DNA of 64,000 nt, from NCBI RefSeq assembly GCF_002911665.1, contig NZ_MTBP01000005.1, positions 275,794-339,793 of the forward strand, in the 5' to 3' direction. A program made the position numbers and the translations under genes. Position 1 is the stretch's first letter. Every line of letters begins with the position of its first letter. The notes beneath the pieces are model-generated. The model had not been told where the DNA came from and ran no database searches. It saw only the letters and a program-made list of their open reading frames with translations. Origin of the DNA: Actinomadura rubteroloni (GTDB lineage Bacteria > Actinomycetota > Actinomycetes > Streptosporangiales > Streptosporangiaceae). Positions 23,402-31,744 of the stretch are shown piece by piece.

Positions 23402-25401
23402 CGGCGGCCGGGACGGAGCCGAAAGCGGCGCCGGGAGTGCTGCGCCGGGCCGCGCTCGGCGGGGACGGGCCGCGCTGGTCGCGTCCGGCGCTGTGGGCGG
23501 TGCTGGTCGCGGCGTTCGCGCTGTACGCGTGGGACCTGCCGGGCGGCGGGACGGCGAACGCCTACTACGCGGCGGCGGTGAAGAGCGCGACGCAGAGCTG
23601 GAAGGCGTTCTTCTTCGGGTCGCTGGACGCGGGGTCGTTCATCACGGTGGACAAGCCGCCGCTGGCGCTGTGGGTGCAGGCGCTGTTCGCGCGGGTGCTG
23701 GGGTTCGGCCCGTGGGCGCTGCTGCTGCCGCAGGCGCTGGCGGGGACGGCGGCGGTCGCGGTGCTGCACGCGACGGTGCGGCGGGCGTTCGGTCCGGTGG
23801 CGGCGCTGGCGGCGGCGGTGGTGCTGGCGCTGACGCCGATCACGGTCGCGATCGACCGGGACAACAACCCCGACGCCCTGCTGGTGCTGCTGCTGGTGCT
23901 GGGGGCGTGGGCGGTGCAGCGCGCGGTCACCGGGGGGCGGCTGCGGTGGCTGCTGGCGGCGGCGTTCCTGGTGGGGTGCGGGTTCAACACCAAGATGCTG
24001 CAGGCGTTCCTGGTCGTCCCGCCGTTCGCGCTGGCGTACCTGGTCGCGGCGCGTCCATCGTTCCCGCGCCGGGTGGCGCACCTGGCGGCGGCGGGCGCGG
24101 TGCTGGCGGTGTCGGGCGGCTGGTGGATGGCCGTGGTCGACGCGGTCCCGGCGGGGTCGCGGCCGTTCATCGGCGGCAGCACCGACGGGACGGTGCTGGA
24201 CCTGGTCGTCGGCTACAACGGCCTCGGCCGGATCCTCGGCCGCGACGCGCCGGGCGGCGGCGCGGGCGGCGGTGCGGGGTTCGGCGGAGAGCCGGGCGCG
24301 GGACGGCTGTTCAACGACGTCGTCGGCGGCCAGATCTCGTGGCTGCTGCCGCTGGCGGTCCTGGTGCTGCTGGCCGGGGGGCTGCTGCTGGCGCGGCGTC
24401 CGCGCCGGGACGTCCAGGGCGCGGCGCTGCTGCTGTGGGGCGGGTGGCTGGCGGTCCACTACGCCGTGTTCAGTTTCGCGCAGGGCACGTTCCACCCGTA
24501 CTACACGACGGCGCTGGCCCCGGCGGTCGCGGCGCTGGCCGGGGCGGGAACGGTCCTCGCCGCCGACCTGTACCGGCGGCGGCGCTGGGCGTGGACGGTT
24601 CCGGCGGGCGTGGCGGTGACGGGCGGCTGGGCGTTCGCGCTGCTGGCGCGGACGCCGGGCTGGCATCCGTGGCTGCGCTGGACGGTCGCCGCGGCGGCGG
24701 TCGCGGCGGTCGCGGGCCTGCTCGCGGCCCGGTACGCGCGGGCCGCGCGGCGGGTGCTGCCCGCGGCCGTGGCGGCTGCGGTGGTCGCGGGCCTGGCGGG
24801 GCCGGGCGCCTACGCGGTCGCGGCGGCGTCGGCGGCGTCCAACGGGACGAACCCGCTGGCGGGCCCGTCGGCGGGCGCGGGCTTCCCGGGCCGTCCGGAC
24901 CGAACCGCGATGCCACCCGGCGTCCGGAACATGCCGGGCGCACCGTCCGGCGCACCGTCCGGCGCAGGGTCGGGCGCTCCGTCGGGGATGGCGCCGCGCG
25001 GCGGGCCGGGGCGGATGCGCGGCGGGTTCGGCGGCGGGCCGGGCGGCGGGGTGGACGCGAAGATGACGTCCTACCTGGAGCGGAACCAGGGGTCGGCGCG
25101 GTGGCTGGTGGCGGTGTCGAGCGCGCAGTCGGCGTCGTCGCTGATCCTGGCGACGGGCCGTCCGGTGATCGCGATGGGCGGGTTCACCGGCTCCGACCCG
25201 GCGATGACCGTGGGGAAGCTTCAGGCGCTCGTGCGGTCGGGCCGGTTGCGGTACGTGCTGGTCGGAGGCGGTTTCGGCCCGGACCGCGGTGCGGACGGCG
25301 TGAGCGCGTGGGTGCGCGAGCACGGCACGCGGGTGCCGGCGTCGGCGTACGGGGGGACGTCGGACGGCTCGTCCGTCCTGTACCGGCTGGAGGCGTCATG
25401 A
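23398..25401 (+). CDS. GT39 (ArnT/PMT-like) membrane glycosyltransferase, copy 1
   Basis: 667 aa with about a dozen transmembrane helices. The first extracytoplasmic loop holds the acidic residue typical of GT-C enzymes (WDLPGGGTANAYYAAAVKSA) and FGSLDAGSFITVDKPPLALW. Further family marks are ITVAIDRDNNPDALLVLLL, GFNTKMLQAFLVVPPF and VLDLVVGYNGLGRI. A Gly/Pro/Met-rich linker at about 490-555 precedes a C-terminal soluble domain (MTSYLERNQGSARWLVAVSS, PVIAMGGFTGSDPAMT). It transfers a sugar from a polyprenyl phosphate donor to a surface acceptor, unknown here. GTG at 23398 overlaps the previous stop. Confidence 0.9.
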   Translation: MTAAGTEPKAAPGVLRRAALGGDGPRWSRPALWAVLVAAFALYAWDLPGGGTANAYYAAAVKSATQSWKAFFFGSLDAGSFITVDKPPLALWVQALFARVLGFGPWALLLPQALAGTAAVAVLHATVRRAFGPVAALAAAVVLALTPITVAIDRDNNPDALLVLLLVLGAWAVQRAVTGGRLRWLLAAAFLVGCGFNTKMLQAFLVVPPFALAYLVAARPSFPRRVAHLAAAGAVLAVSGGWWMAVVDAVPAGSRPFIGGSTDGTVLDLVVGYNGLGRILGRDAPGGGAGGGAGFGGEPGAGRLFNDVVGGQISWLLPLAVLVLLAGGLLLARRPRRDVQGAALLLWGGWLAVHYAVFSFAQGTFHPYYTTALAPAVAALAGAGTVLAADLYRRRRWAWTVPAGVAVTGGWAFALLARTPGWHPWLRWTVAAAAVAAVAGLLAARYARAARRVLPAAVAAAVVAGLAGPGAYAVAAASAASNGTNPLAGPSAGAGFPGRPDRTAMPPGVRNMPGAPSGAPSGAGSGAPSGMAPRGGPGRMRGGFGGGPGGGVDAKMTSYLERNQGSARWLVAVSSAQSASSLILATGRPVIAMGGFTGSDPAMTVGKLQALVRSGRLRYVLVGGGFGPDRGADGVSAWVREHGTRVPASAYGGTSDGSSVLYRLEAS

Positions 25402-27395
25402 CCGCGGCGGCGCGGGACGGCGATCCGGTGTGGGCGCGGCCCGCGCTGGGGGTGCTGCTGGCGGCCACGGCGGCGCTGTACCTGTGGGGCCTGGGCGCGT
25501 CGGGCTGGGCGAACGCGTTCTACGCGGCGGCGGCGCAGGCCGGGTCCGAGAGCTGGTCGGCGTTCTTCTTCGGGGCGTCGGACGCGGCGGGCGCGATCAC
25601 CGTGGACAAGACGCCGGGCGCGCTGTGGCCGATGGCGCTGTCGGCGCGGCTGTTCGGGGTGAACTCCTGGAGCCTGCTGGTCCCGCAGGCGCTGATGGGG
25701 GTGGGGACGGTCGCGCTGCTGCACGCGGCGGTGCGGCGGTCGCTGGGCCGGACGCCGGGCAGCGTGGTCCCGGCGCTGCTGGCGGGCGCCGCGCTGGCGG
25801 TGACGCCGGTCGCGGCGCTGATGTTCCGGTTCGACAATCCCGACGCGCTGCTGGTGCTGCTGCTGACGGCGGCGGCGTACGCGCTGCTGCGGGCGCGGGA
25901 GGACGCGCGGGCGCGGTGGGTGGTGGTGTGCGGCGCGCTGGTCGGGGCGGGGTTCCTGGCGAAGATGCTGCAGGCGTTCCTGGTGGTGCCGGTGTTCGCC
26001 GCGGTGTACCTGGCGGTGGCGCCGGGCGGGCTGCGGGGCCGGGTCGTGCGGCTGCTGGCGGGCGGTGCGGCGCTGGTGGCCGCGGCGGGCTGGTGGGTGG
26101 CGGCGGTCGCGCTGGTCCCGGCGGGGTCGCGTCCCTACATCGGCGGGTCGCAGCACGACAGCGTGCTGGAGCTGGCGCTCGGCTACAACGGGCTGGGGCG
26201 GCTGAACGGCGCGGAGACCGGCGGCCTCGGCAACCTGGACGGGGACGCGGGCTGGGCGCGGATGTTCGGCCCGGTGATCGGCGGCCAGGTCGCGTGGCTG
26301 CTCCCGGCGGCGCTGCTGCTGCTCGCGGCGGGGCTGTGGGCGGTGCGGCGGGCGCCGCGCACGGACGCCCTGCGGGCGGCCTTCCTGGTGTGGGGCGGGT
26401 GGCTGCTGGTCACCGGCGCGGTGTTCAGCTTCATGCGGGGGATCTTCCACGAGTACTACACGGTGGCGCTGGCCCCGCCGATCGCGGCGCTGACGGGGCT
26501 GGGCGCGGCGGTGCTGTGGGAGCGGCGCCGCTCCCCGGCGGCGGCGGGCGTGCTGGCGGTCGCGGTGGCGGGGACGGCGGTGTGGTCGTTCGTGCTGCTG
26601 GGACGGTCGCCGGGGTGGCTGCCGTGGCTGCGTCCGCTCGTCCTCGCGGCGGGCCTGTGCGCGGCGGCGGCCCTCGCGGCGCTGCATCTGCTGCCGCGCC
26701 GCGCGGTCGCGGCGGCGTCGTTCGCGGCGGTCGCTGCGTGCCTGGCGGGCCCCTCGGCGTACGCGGTGGAGACGGCGGGGACGCCGCACACCGGGTCGAT
26801 CGTGACGGCGGGTCCGGCGGTGGCGCGCGACGGCCCGGGGCGGCGCTCGGGCCGTCCGCCCGGCGGGATGCGCGGCGCACCGCCCGGGCTGCCGCGCAAC
26901 CGCCCCGGCACCGGCTTCCCCGGCGCCCCGGGCAGCGGCCGCGGCCCGGCGGACGGCGTGGCGGGCGGCCAGCGCGGCGGCGCGGCCGGTGGGCCGGGCG
27001 ATGGCATGGGCGGCGGGATGGGCGGGCTGCTGGGCGCGGCGACGCCGGACGCGCAGGTGACGGCGCTGCTGCGGGCGGACGCGTCGTCGTACACGTGGGC
27101 GGCGGCGGCCGTGGGCTCCAACAGTGCGGCGGGGCTGCAGTTGGCGAGCGGCCGTCCGGTGATGGCGGTCGGCGGGTTCAACGGGACGGACCCGGCGCCG
27201 ACGCTGGCGGAGTTCCAGCGGCTGGTCGCCCAGAGGAAGGTCCGCTATTTCGTCGGCGGCGCGATGCCGGGAGCGCGCGGCGGGTCGGGCGGCAGTGACG
27301 CGGCGGAGCGGATCGCGCGGTGGGTGGCGGCGTCGTTCCCGTCGCGGACGGTGGCGGGCACGACCCTGTACGACCTGACGGCCGGCCGGGTGTGA
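25398..27395 (+). CDS. GT39 (ArnT/PMT-like) membrane glycosyltransferase, copy 2
   Basis: 665 aa, a clear tandem paralogue of the preceding gene, aligning throughout (FFFGASDAAGAITVDKTPGA, FRFDNPDALLVLLL, AKMLQAFLVVPVFA, LGYNGLGRLNG). It has the same Gly/Met-rich linker (about 480-555) and C-terminal domain (PVMAVGGFNGTDPAPTLAEF). ATG at 25398 overlaps the stop of copy 1 (ATGA). Two different acceptors or donors may be served by the pair. The last 100 bp (27258-27358) are present again, inverted, at 43782-43882. Confidence 0.9.
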   Translation: MTAAARDGDPVWARPALGVLLAATAALYLWGLGASGWANAFYAAAAQAGSESWSAFFFGASDAAGAITVDKTPGALWPMALSARLFGVNSWSLLVPQALMGVGTVALLHAAVRRSLGRTPGSVVPALLAGAALAVTPVAALMFRFDNPDALLVLLLTAAAYALLRAREDARARWVVVCGALVGAGFLAKMLQAFLVVPVFAAVYLAVAPGGLRGRVVRLLAGGAALVAAAGWWVAAVALVPAGSRPYIGGSQHDSVLELALGYNGLGRLNGAETGGLGNLDGDAGWARMFGPVIGGQVAWLLPAALLLLAAGLWAVRRAPRTDALRAAFLVWGGWLLVTGAVFSFMRGIFHEYYTVALAPPIAALTGLGAAVLWERRRSPAAAGVLAVAVAGTAVWSFVLLGRSPGWLPWLRPLVLAAGLCAAAALAALHLLPRRAVAAASFAAVAACLAGPSAYAVETAGTPHTGSIVTAGPAVARDGPGRRSGRPPGGMRGAPPGLPRNRPGTGFPGAPGSGRGPADGVAGGQRGGAAGGPGDGMGGGMGGLLGAATPDAQVTALLRADASSYTWAAAAVGSNSAAGLQLASGRPVMAVGGFNGTDPAPTLAEFQRLVAQRKVRYFVGGAMPGARGGSGGSDAAERIARWVAASFPSRTVAGTTLYDLTAGRV

Positions 27396-27470
27396 CGGGT
27401 GGTGTGAGGGTGGCGGCGCGGGGCATCTGGCAGGGGGAGCCCGGCGCCGCCGGGCGGGGAGGAGCACACG

Positions 27471-27770
27471 ATGGCGGAGGTGCTGGGCGACGCGGCGATC
27501 GCGGCGCGGCTGACGGAGCTGGCGGGGTGGGAGCGGACGGACGGCCGGATCCACCGGTCGGTGACGGCGCCGTCGTTCCTGACGGGCATCGAGGTGGTGA
27601 ACGAGGTGGCGCGGGCGGCGGAGACGGCCGACCACCATCCCGACATCGACATCCGGTGGCGGACGGTGACGTTCTCGCTCACGACGCACAGCGCGGGCGG
27701 CCTGACGGCCAAGGACTTCGCGCTGGCGGAGTCGATCGACCGCATCGCCGCCCAGCACGACGCGACCTGA
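27471..27770 (+). CDS. 4a-hydroxytetrahydrobiopterin dehydratase (PCD/DCoH)
   Basis: 99 aa, full length for the family. The active-site signature is ADHHPDIDIRWRTVTFSLTTHSAGGLTAKD, including the HHP motif. It dehydrates 4a-hydroxy-tetrahydropterin during recycling of pterin cofactor, or acts on molybdopterin-like pterins in bacteria lacking aromatic hydroxylases. GGGGAGGAG lies before the ATG. It follows the GT39 operon by 75 bp, with no evident functional link. Confidence 0.92.
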   Translation: MAEVLGDAAIAARLTELAGWERTDGRIHRSVTAPSFLTGIEVVNEVARAAETADHHPDIDIRWRTVTFSLTTHSAGGLTAKDFALAESIDRIAAQHDAT

Positions 27771-28006
27771 CCCCGCCCGGGAAAGGCGTCCGACCCGCTT
27801 GCCGGACGTCTCACCAGAAGCCCGCCGTCAGGCCGGGCCGACGCCGGGCCGAACGCGCCGCGTGCGGCGCCGCGCGACCGGACCGCGCGCCCGGCCTGAC
27901 GGCGCGGCGGCGGCGCGTTCCGCACGCCGCTCGCGGCCAGCGGCTCGGCGGGCTCGGCGGGCTCGGCGCGCCCCGTCGCCGGGCGGGGCCGTGCGACCGG
28001 GCTCGA

Positions 28007-28166
28007 CGCGCGCCCTCCGACGCGCGCCCTCCGACGCGCGCCCTCCGACGCGCGCCCTCCGACGCGCGCCCTCCGACGCGCGCCCTCCGACGCGCGCCCT
28101 CCGACGCGCGCCCTCCGACGCGCGCCCTCCGACGCGCGCCCTCCGACGCGCGCCCTCCGACGCGCG
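28007..28166. repeat. 14-bp minisatellite, 11 perfect tandem copies
   Basis: CGCGCGCCCTCCGA is repeated 11 times without error from 28007 to 28160, then a partial CGCGCG to 28166. Fourteen is not a multiple of three, so no peptide repeat is maintained in one frame except every 42 bp. The array sits in the 470-bp gap (27771-28240) between the PCD gene and the convergent SDR gene. The rest of that gap is low-complexity (CGGCGGGCTCGGCGGGCTCGG type) with no gene seen. Copy number is probably variable. Confidence 0.95.
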
Positions 28167-28240
28167 CGGCAGGGTGCGCGGCGGCGGCCCGCTGACGGGA
28201 GCGATCCAAGGGTTCTGAGGGCGGGTCAGTGGGCGGCGGG

Positions 28241-29023
28241 TCAGTGGGCGGAGAAGCCGCCGTCCACGAAGATGGCCTGGCCGGTGACGGCGGACGCGGC
28301 GGGGCCGGCGAGGAACACGGCGGCGCCGGCGAAGTCGGCGGGGACGCCGTTGCGTCCGGTGAGGGTGCGGGCGGCGAGCGCGGCGACGCGGCCGGGGTCG
28401 GCGGACAGGTGCGCGTTCAGCGGCGTGGCGACGAACCCGGGGACGAGCGCGTTGCTGGTGACGCCGTGCGGCGACCAGGCCTCGGCCTCGGAGCGGGCGA
28501 GCGCGGTGACGCCGCCTTTGGACGCGCCGTAGGCGCCGCTGTCGGCGAACGCGCGGAACGCCTGCTGGGACGACAGGTGCAGGATGCGCCCGTAGCCGCG
28601 CCGGGCCATGCGGGGCGCGAAGTGGCGGCCGAGCAGGAACGGGGCGGTGAGGTTGACGGCGAGGGTGGTGTCCCAGACGTCGTCGCCGAGGTCGCCGAGC
28701 GGGGGCCGCAGGTTGACGGCGGCGCTGTGGACGAGGATGTCGGGGTCCCCGAACGGGACGGCGGCGTCGGCGGCGGCGCGGCGCACCTGGGCGCGGTCGG
28801 CGAGGTCGGCGACGACGTAGTCGGCGTCGTGCCCGGCGGCGCGCAGTTCCCCGGCGGTGTCGCGCAGCGCGGTCTCCCCGCGGGCGAGCAGGACGACGCG
28901 GGCCCCGGCGGCGGCGAGCGCGGTGGCGATGGCGCGGCCGATGCCGGAGCTGCCGCCGGTGACGAGCGCGACGCGTCCGTGCAGGCCGAACAGCCCGGTG
29001 AGGTAGGCGGCGGGTGTGGTCAT
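28241..29023 (-). CDS. Short-chain dehydrogenase/reductase
   Basis: 260 aa classical SDR. Cofactor motif TGGSSGIG at about 22-29, DLADRAQ after the third strand, SAAV in place of NNAG, catalytic Ser in ILHLSSQQAF and YGASK (Tyr, Lys) at about 165. It ends GQAIFVDGGFSAH, the usual C-terminus. It is probably an NADP(H)-dependent oxidoreductase; the substrate is unknown. The ATG start at 29023 lies 47 bp from the divergent aminotransferase gene, so the two may share control. Confidence 0.92.
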   Translation of the reverse strand: MTTPAAYLTGLFGLHGRVALVTGGSSGIGRAIATALAAAGARVVLLARGETALRDTAGELRAAGHDADYVVADLADRAQVRRAAADAAVPFGDPDILVHSAAVNLRPPLGDLGDDVWDTTLAVNLTAPFLLGRHFAPRMARRGYGRILHLSSQQAFRAFADSGAYGASKGGVTALARSEAEAWSPHGVTSNALVPGFVATPLNAHLSADPGRVAALAARTLTGRNGVPADFAGAAVFLAGPAASAVTGQAIFVDGGFSAH

Positions 29024-29070
29024 GCGGGCACCCTATGGGCGGGCGGGGCGGCGTCGTCCATCATCGGGGT

Positions 29071-30129
29071 ATGGACATCGCGGGCGGGTCGCTGTCGGTG
29101 CAGGAGGCGCGCGGGGAGTTCGCGCCGCGCGTGGCGTATCTGAACACCGCGTCGTACGGGCTGCCGCCGCGTGCGGCGCACGAGGCGATGCTGGCGGCCG
29201 AGCGGGACCGCGCGGCGGGCCTGATGTCGCCGGCCGGGGTGGAGGCGACGGTGCCGGTGGCGCGGGCGGCGTTCGCGCGGCTGGTGGGGGTGCCGGCGGA
29301 GCGGGTGGCGGTGGGCCCGCAGGCGTCGTACTTCGTGGGGCTGGTCGCGGCGTCGCTGCCGGCCGGGGCGCGGGTGGTGGTGGCCGACGGCGACTTCGCG
29401 TCGCTGGTGCACCCGTTCCTGGCGCGCGAGGGGCTGCGGGTGCGGTCGGTGCCGCTGGAGCGGGTCGCGGACGCGGCGTCGGACGGCGCGGACCTGGTCG
29501 CGGTGTCGGTGGTGCAGTCGGCGGACGGGCGGATCGCGCCGCTGGCGCAGGTGTCGGCGGCGGCGCGGTCGGCGGGCGCGCGGGTGCTGCTGGACGCGAC
29601 GCAGGCGTGCGGGTGGCTGCCGGTGGACGCCGCGGCGGCCGACTTCGTGGTGTGCGGCGGCTACAAGTGGCTGATGGGGCCGCGCGGGACGGCGTTCTTC
29701 ACGGTGGCGCCGGACGCGCTGGCGGGCGTGTGGCCGGTCGCGGCGGGCTGGTTCGCCTCCGAGGACCCGTGGGCGTCGCTGTACGCGGGGGAGCTGCGGC
29801 TGGCGCCGGACGCGCGGCGGCTGGACCTGTCCCCGGCGTGGCCGTCGTGGGCGGGGCAGGCGGCGGCGCTGGAGCTGCTGGAGCGGGTCGGCGCGGACGC
29901 GGTGCTGCGCCACGACGTGGGGCTGGCGAACCGGTTCCGGGCGGGTCTGGGCCTGCCGCCGGACGCGTCGGCGATCGTGTCGCTGCGCGTCCCGGACGGG
30001 ACGGCGGCGCGCCTGGCCGAGCACGGCGTGGTTGTGGCCGAGCGGGCGGGCCGGCTGCGCGCGTCGTTCCACCTGAGCACGTCCGAGGACGACGTGGACC
30101 GCGCCCTGTCCCTGCTCACCGGCACCTGA
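29071..30129 (+). CDS. Class V aminotransferase (PLP fold type I)
   Basis: 352 aa. VAYLNTASYGLPPRAAHEAM is the substrate-binding N-terminus, VLLDATQACGWLPVDAAAADFVVCGGYKWLMGPRGTAFF holds the cofactor Asp and the PLP lysine (GGYKW). It belongs with cysteine desulfurase/isopenicillin-N epimerase-like enzymes, but lacks an evident active-site Cys loop of NifS. The ATG at 29071 starts the conserved part. It probably acts on an amino acid; the reaction is undetermined. Confidence 0.9.
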   Translation: MDIAGGSLSVQEARGEFAPRVAYLNTASYGLPPRAAHEAMLAAERDRAAGLMSPAGVEATVPVARAAFARLVGVPAERVAVGPQASYFVGLVAASLPAGARVVVADGDFASLVHPFLAREGLRVRSVPLERVADAASDGADLVAVSVVQSADGRIAPLAQVSAAARSAGARVLLDATQACGWLPVDAAAADFVVCGGYKWLMGPRGTAFFTVAPDALAGVWPVAAGWFASEDPWASLYAGELRLAPDARRLDLSPAWPSWAGQAAALELLERVGADAVLRHDVGLANRFRAGLGLPPDASAIVSLRVPDGTAARLAEHGVVVAERAGRLRASFHLSTSEDDVDRALSLLTGT

Positions 30130-30286
30130 GACCGCCGCCCGCGCGGGGCGCGCATCCGGTGGGACGAAACGGGCGTCGGGAGGCTCCCGGACGGGAAGGA
30201 AAAGGAAGTCCGGACGGCCCCGCTAAGCGGGGTGATGGTCTGGATTGTCCCGAAACGTGGCTTGTTGTTGAGGATGTCGGCGCGAT

Positions 30287-30347
30287 GTTGTCACGGGAGT
30301 GACAACGTTCGGCGTGCAGCACGTACACAATGTGAGTGTTGCGCAAC
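30287..30347. promoter_or_regulatory. Two palindromes in the pucR upstream region
   Basis: GTTGTCAC-GGGA-GTGACAAC (30287-30306), perfect 8-bp arms, and GTTGCGCAAC (30338-30347) inside GTGTTGCGCAACGCAC. They lie 113 and 72 bp before the GTG start of the PucR-type regulator in a stretch clearly poorer in GC than its surroundings. They are possible operator sites, perhaps for autoregulation. Confidence 0.55.
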
Positions 30348-30418
30348 GCACAAGATACCTACCGTCGGAGACCCGGTTCCGGGCGGCGGCCCGGCTGCTG
30401 TCCGGGTGGAGGTGTGCG

Positions 30419-31684
30419 GTGACGTTGGTGTACGACGGGGCTCCGGTGGACGGGGCGCGCGAGGGCGCGGCGGCGCAGCCGTGGCGTGCGGTGCCGGTGG
30501 CGGAGGCGGCGTGGATGCGGGGGCATCTGCCGGCCGTGCAGGAGCTGATGGTGGCGGGCGTGCTGCGGGAGGTGCCCGAGTACGCGCGTCCGGGCGATCC
30601 GGTGTACCGGCAGGTGGTGGAGGCCGCGGTGGTCTTCGCGATGGAGCACCTGGTGCGGCTGATCGAGGACCCGGACGTGTCGTGGAAGGACGTGTACCAG
30701 GTCTACTTCGACGTCGGCTACGGGGAGGCGGTGGAGGGCCGCAGCCTGGAGCACCTGCAGAACGCGATGCGGATCGCGTCGCGGACGGCGTGGCGGTACC
30801 TGGCGGCGGAGTACCAGCGGCTGGGGCGCCCGCTGTCGCTGCTGAGCGTGATGGCGGAGGCGAACTTCGCGTACCTGGACGAGTTGTCGTCGGCGGCGGC
30901 GGCCGGGTACCGGCGGGCGCGGGAGAAGGCGGCGGGCGAGCGCGAGCAGCGCCGGCACCGGCTGCTGGGGCTGCTGCTGTCGGAGTCGCCGGTGCCCGAG
31001 GGCGTGGTGGCCGAGCAGGCGGCGATGGCGGGCTGGCCGCTGCCGCAGCGGCTGGCGGTGATCGTGCTGCGCCCGCGTCCGGGCAGCGGCGGGGAGGGCC
31101 CGTCGGGGCTGCCGCCGCAGGTGCTGGCGGGCCTGGACGGGGGCCGTCCCTGCCTGGTGATGCCCGACCCGGACGGCCCGGGCCAGTCCGAGCGGCTGAC
31201 CGGCATGCTGGCGGGCTGGTCGGGCGCGGTGGGCCCGGCGGTGCCGCCGGGCGAGGCGCGGGTGTCGCTGCACTGGGCGCGGCGGGCACTGGAGCTCCCG
31301 GCCGACCCCTGCGCCGGCGCCGACGACGCGCAGCGCGTCGGCCTGGTCCGCGCGGAGGAGCGGGTCGCGGACCTGCTGCTGGAGGCGGGCGGCCGGCTGA
31401 CCGAGATCGTCGCGGCGCGCCGCCTGGAGCCGCTGACGCGGACCCGGTCCCGGCACGGCGTGCGGCTGGCGGTGACGCTGCTGGAGTGCCTGAAGAACGG
31501 GTTCAACGCGACGGGCGCGGCGGCGGCGCTGCACGTGCACCCGCAGACCGTCCGGTACCGCCTGGGGCAGTTGCACGACCTGCTGGGCTTCGACATCGAG
31601 GACCCGGAGATCCGCCTGGAGCTGATGCTGCTGCTGCAGGTGTGGATCCGGCGGGAGGGCGAGCTGCCCGAGCAGCCCGCCTAG
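30419..31684 (+). CDS. PucR-family transcriptional regulator
   Basis: 421 aa. The N-terminal RsbRD-like region contains WMRGHLPAVQELMVAGVLRE and VAMEHLVRLIEDPD-type helices; the middle is CdaR GGDEF-like; the C-terminal PucR helix-turn-helix is GFNATGAAAALHVHPQTVRYRLGQLHDLLGFDIEDP. GTG at 30419 is chosen since GGAGGTG lies 7-8 nt upstream; an in-frame GTG at 30299 falls inside the first palindrome. Such regulators in actinomycetes often control purine, amino-acid or antibiotic-related genes. The target is unknown. Confidence 0.88.
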   Translation: MTLVYDGAPVDGAREGAAAQPWRAVPVAEAAWMRGHLPAVQELMVAGVLREVPEYARPGDPVYRQVVEAAVVFAMEHLVRLIEDPDVSWKDVYQVYFDVGYGEAVEGRSLEHLQNAMRIASRTAWRYLAAEYQRLGRPLSLLSVMAEANFAYLDELSSAAAAGYRRAREKAAGEREQRRHRLLGLLLSESPVPEGVVAEQAAMAGWPLPQRLAVIVLRPRPGSGGEGPSGLPPQVLAGLDGGRPCLVMPDPDGPGQSERLTGMLAGWSGAVGPAVPPGEARVSLHWARRALELPADPCAGADDAQRVGLVRAEERVADLLLEAGGRLTEIVAARRLEPLTRTRSRHGVRLAVTLLECLKNGFNATGAAAALHVHPQTVRYRLGQLHDLLGFDIEDPEIRLELMLLLQVWIRREGELPEQPA

Positions 31685-31692
31685 CGCGGCGT

Positions 31693-31719
31693 CGAGAGGG
31701 CGTTGAGAGGGTTCTGAGA
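31693..31719 (+). promoter_or_regulatory. Three 11-bp-phased (T/C)GAGA repeats before the DUF2231 gene
   Basis: CGAGAGG (31693), TGAGAGG (31704) and TGAGAGG (31715), spaced 11 bp, end 26 bp before the gene start. The layout matches the boxes at 19858 and 22110, so this gene is a candidate member of the same response-regulator regulon. Confidence 0.62.
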
Positions 31720-31744
31720 GGCCGGTGGCGTTGGATGGGCGTCC

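Noticed and set aside
28007..28166. CRISPR array
   Set aside because: The 14-bp units are directly adjacent with no spacers, and no cas gene is in the window.
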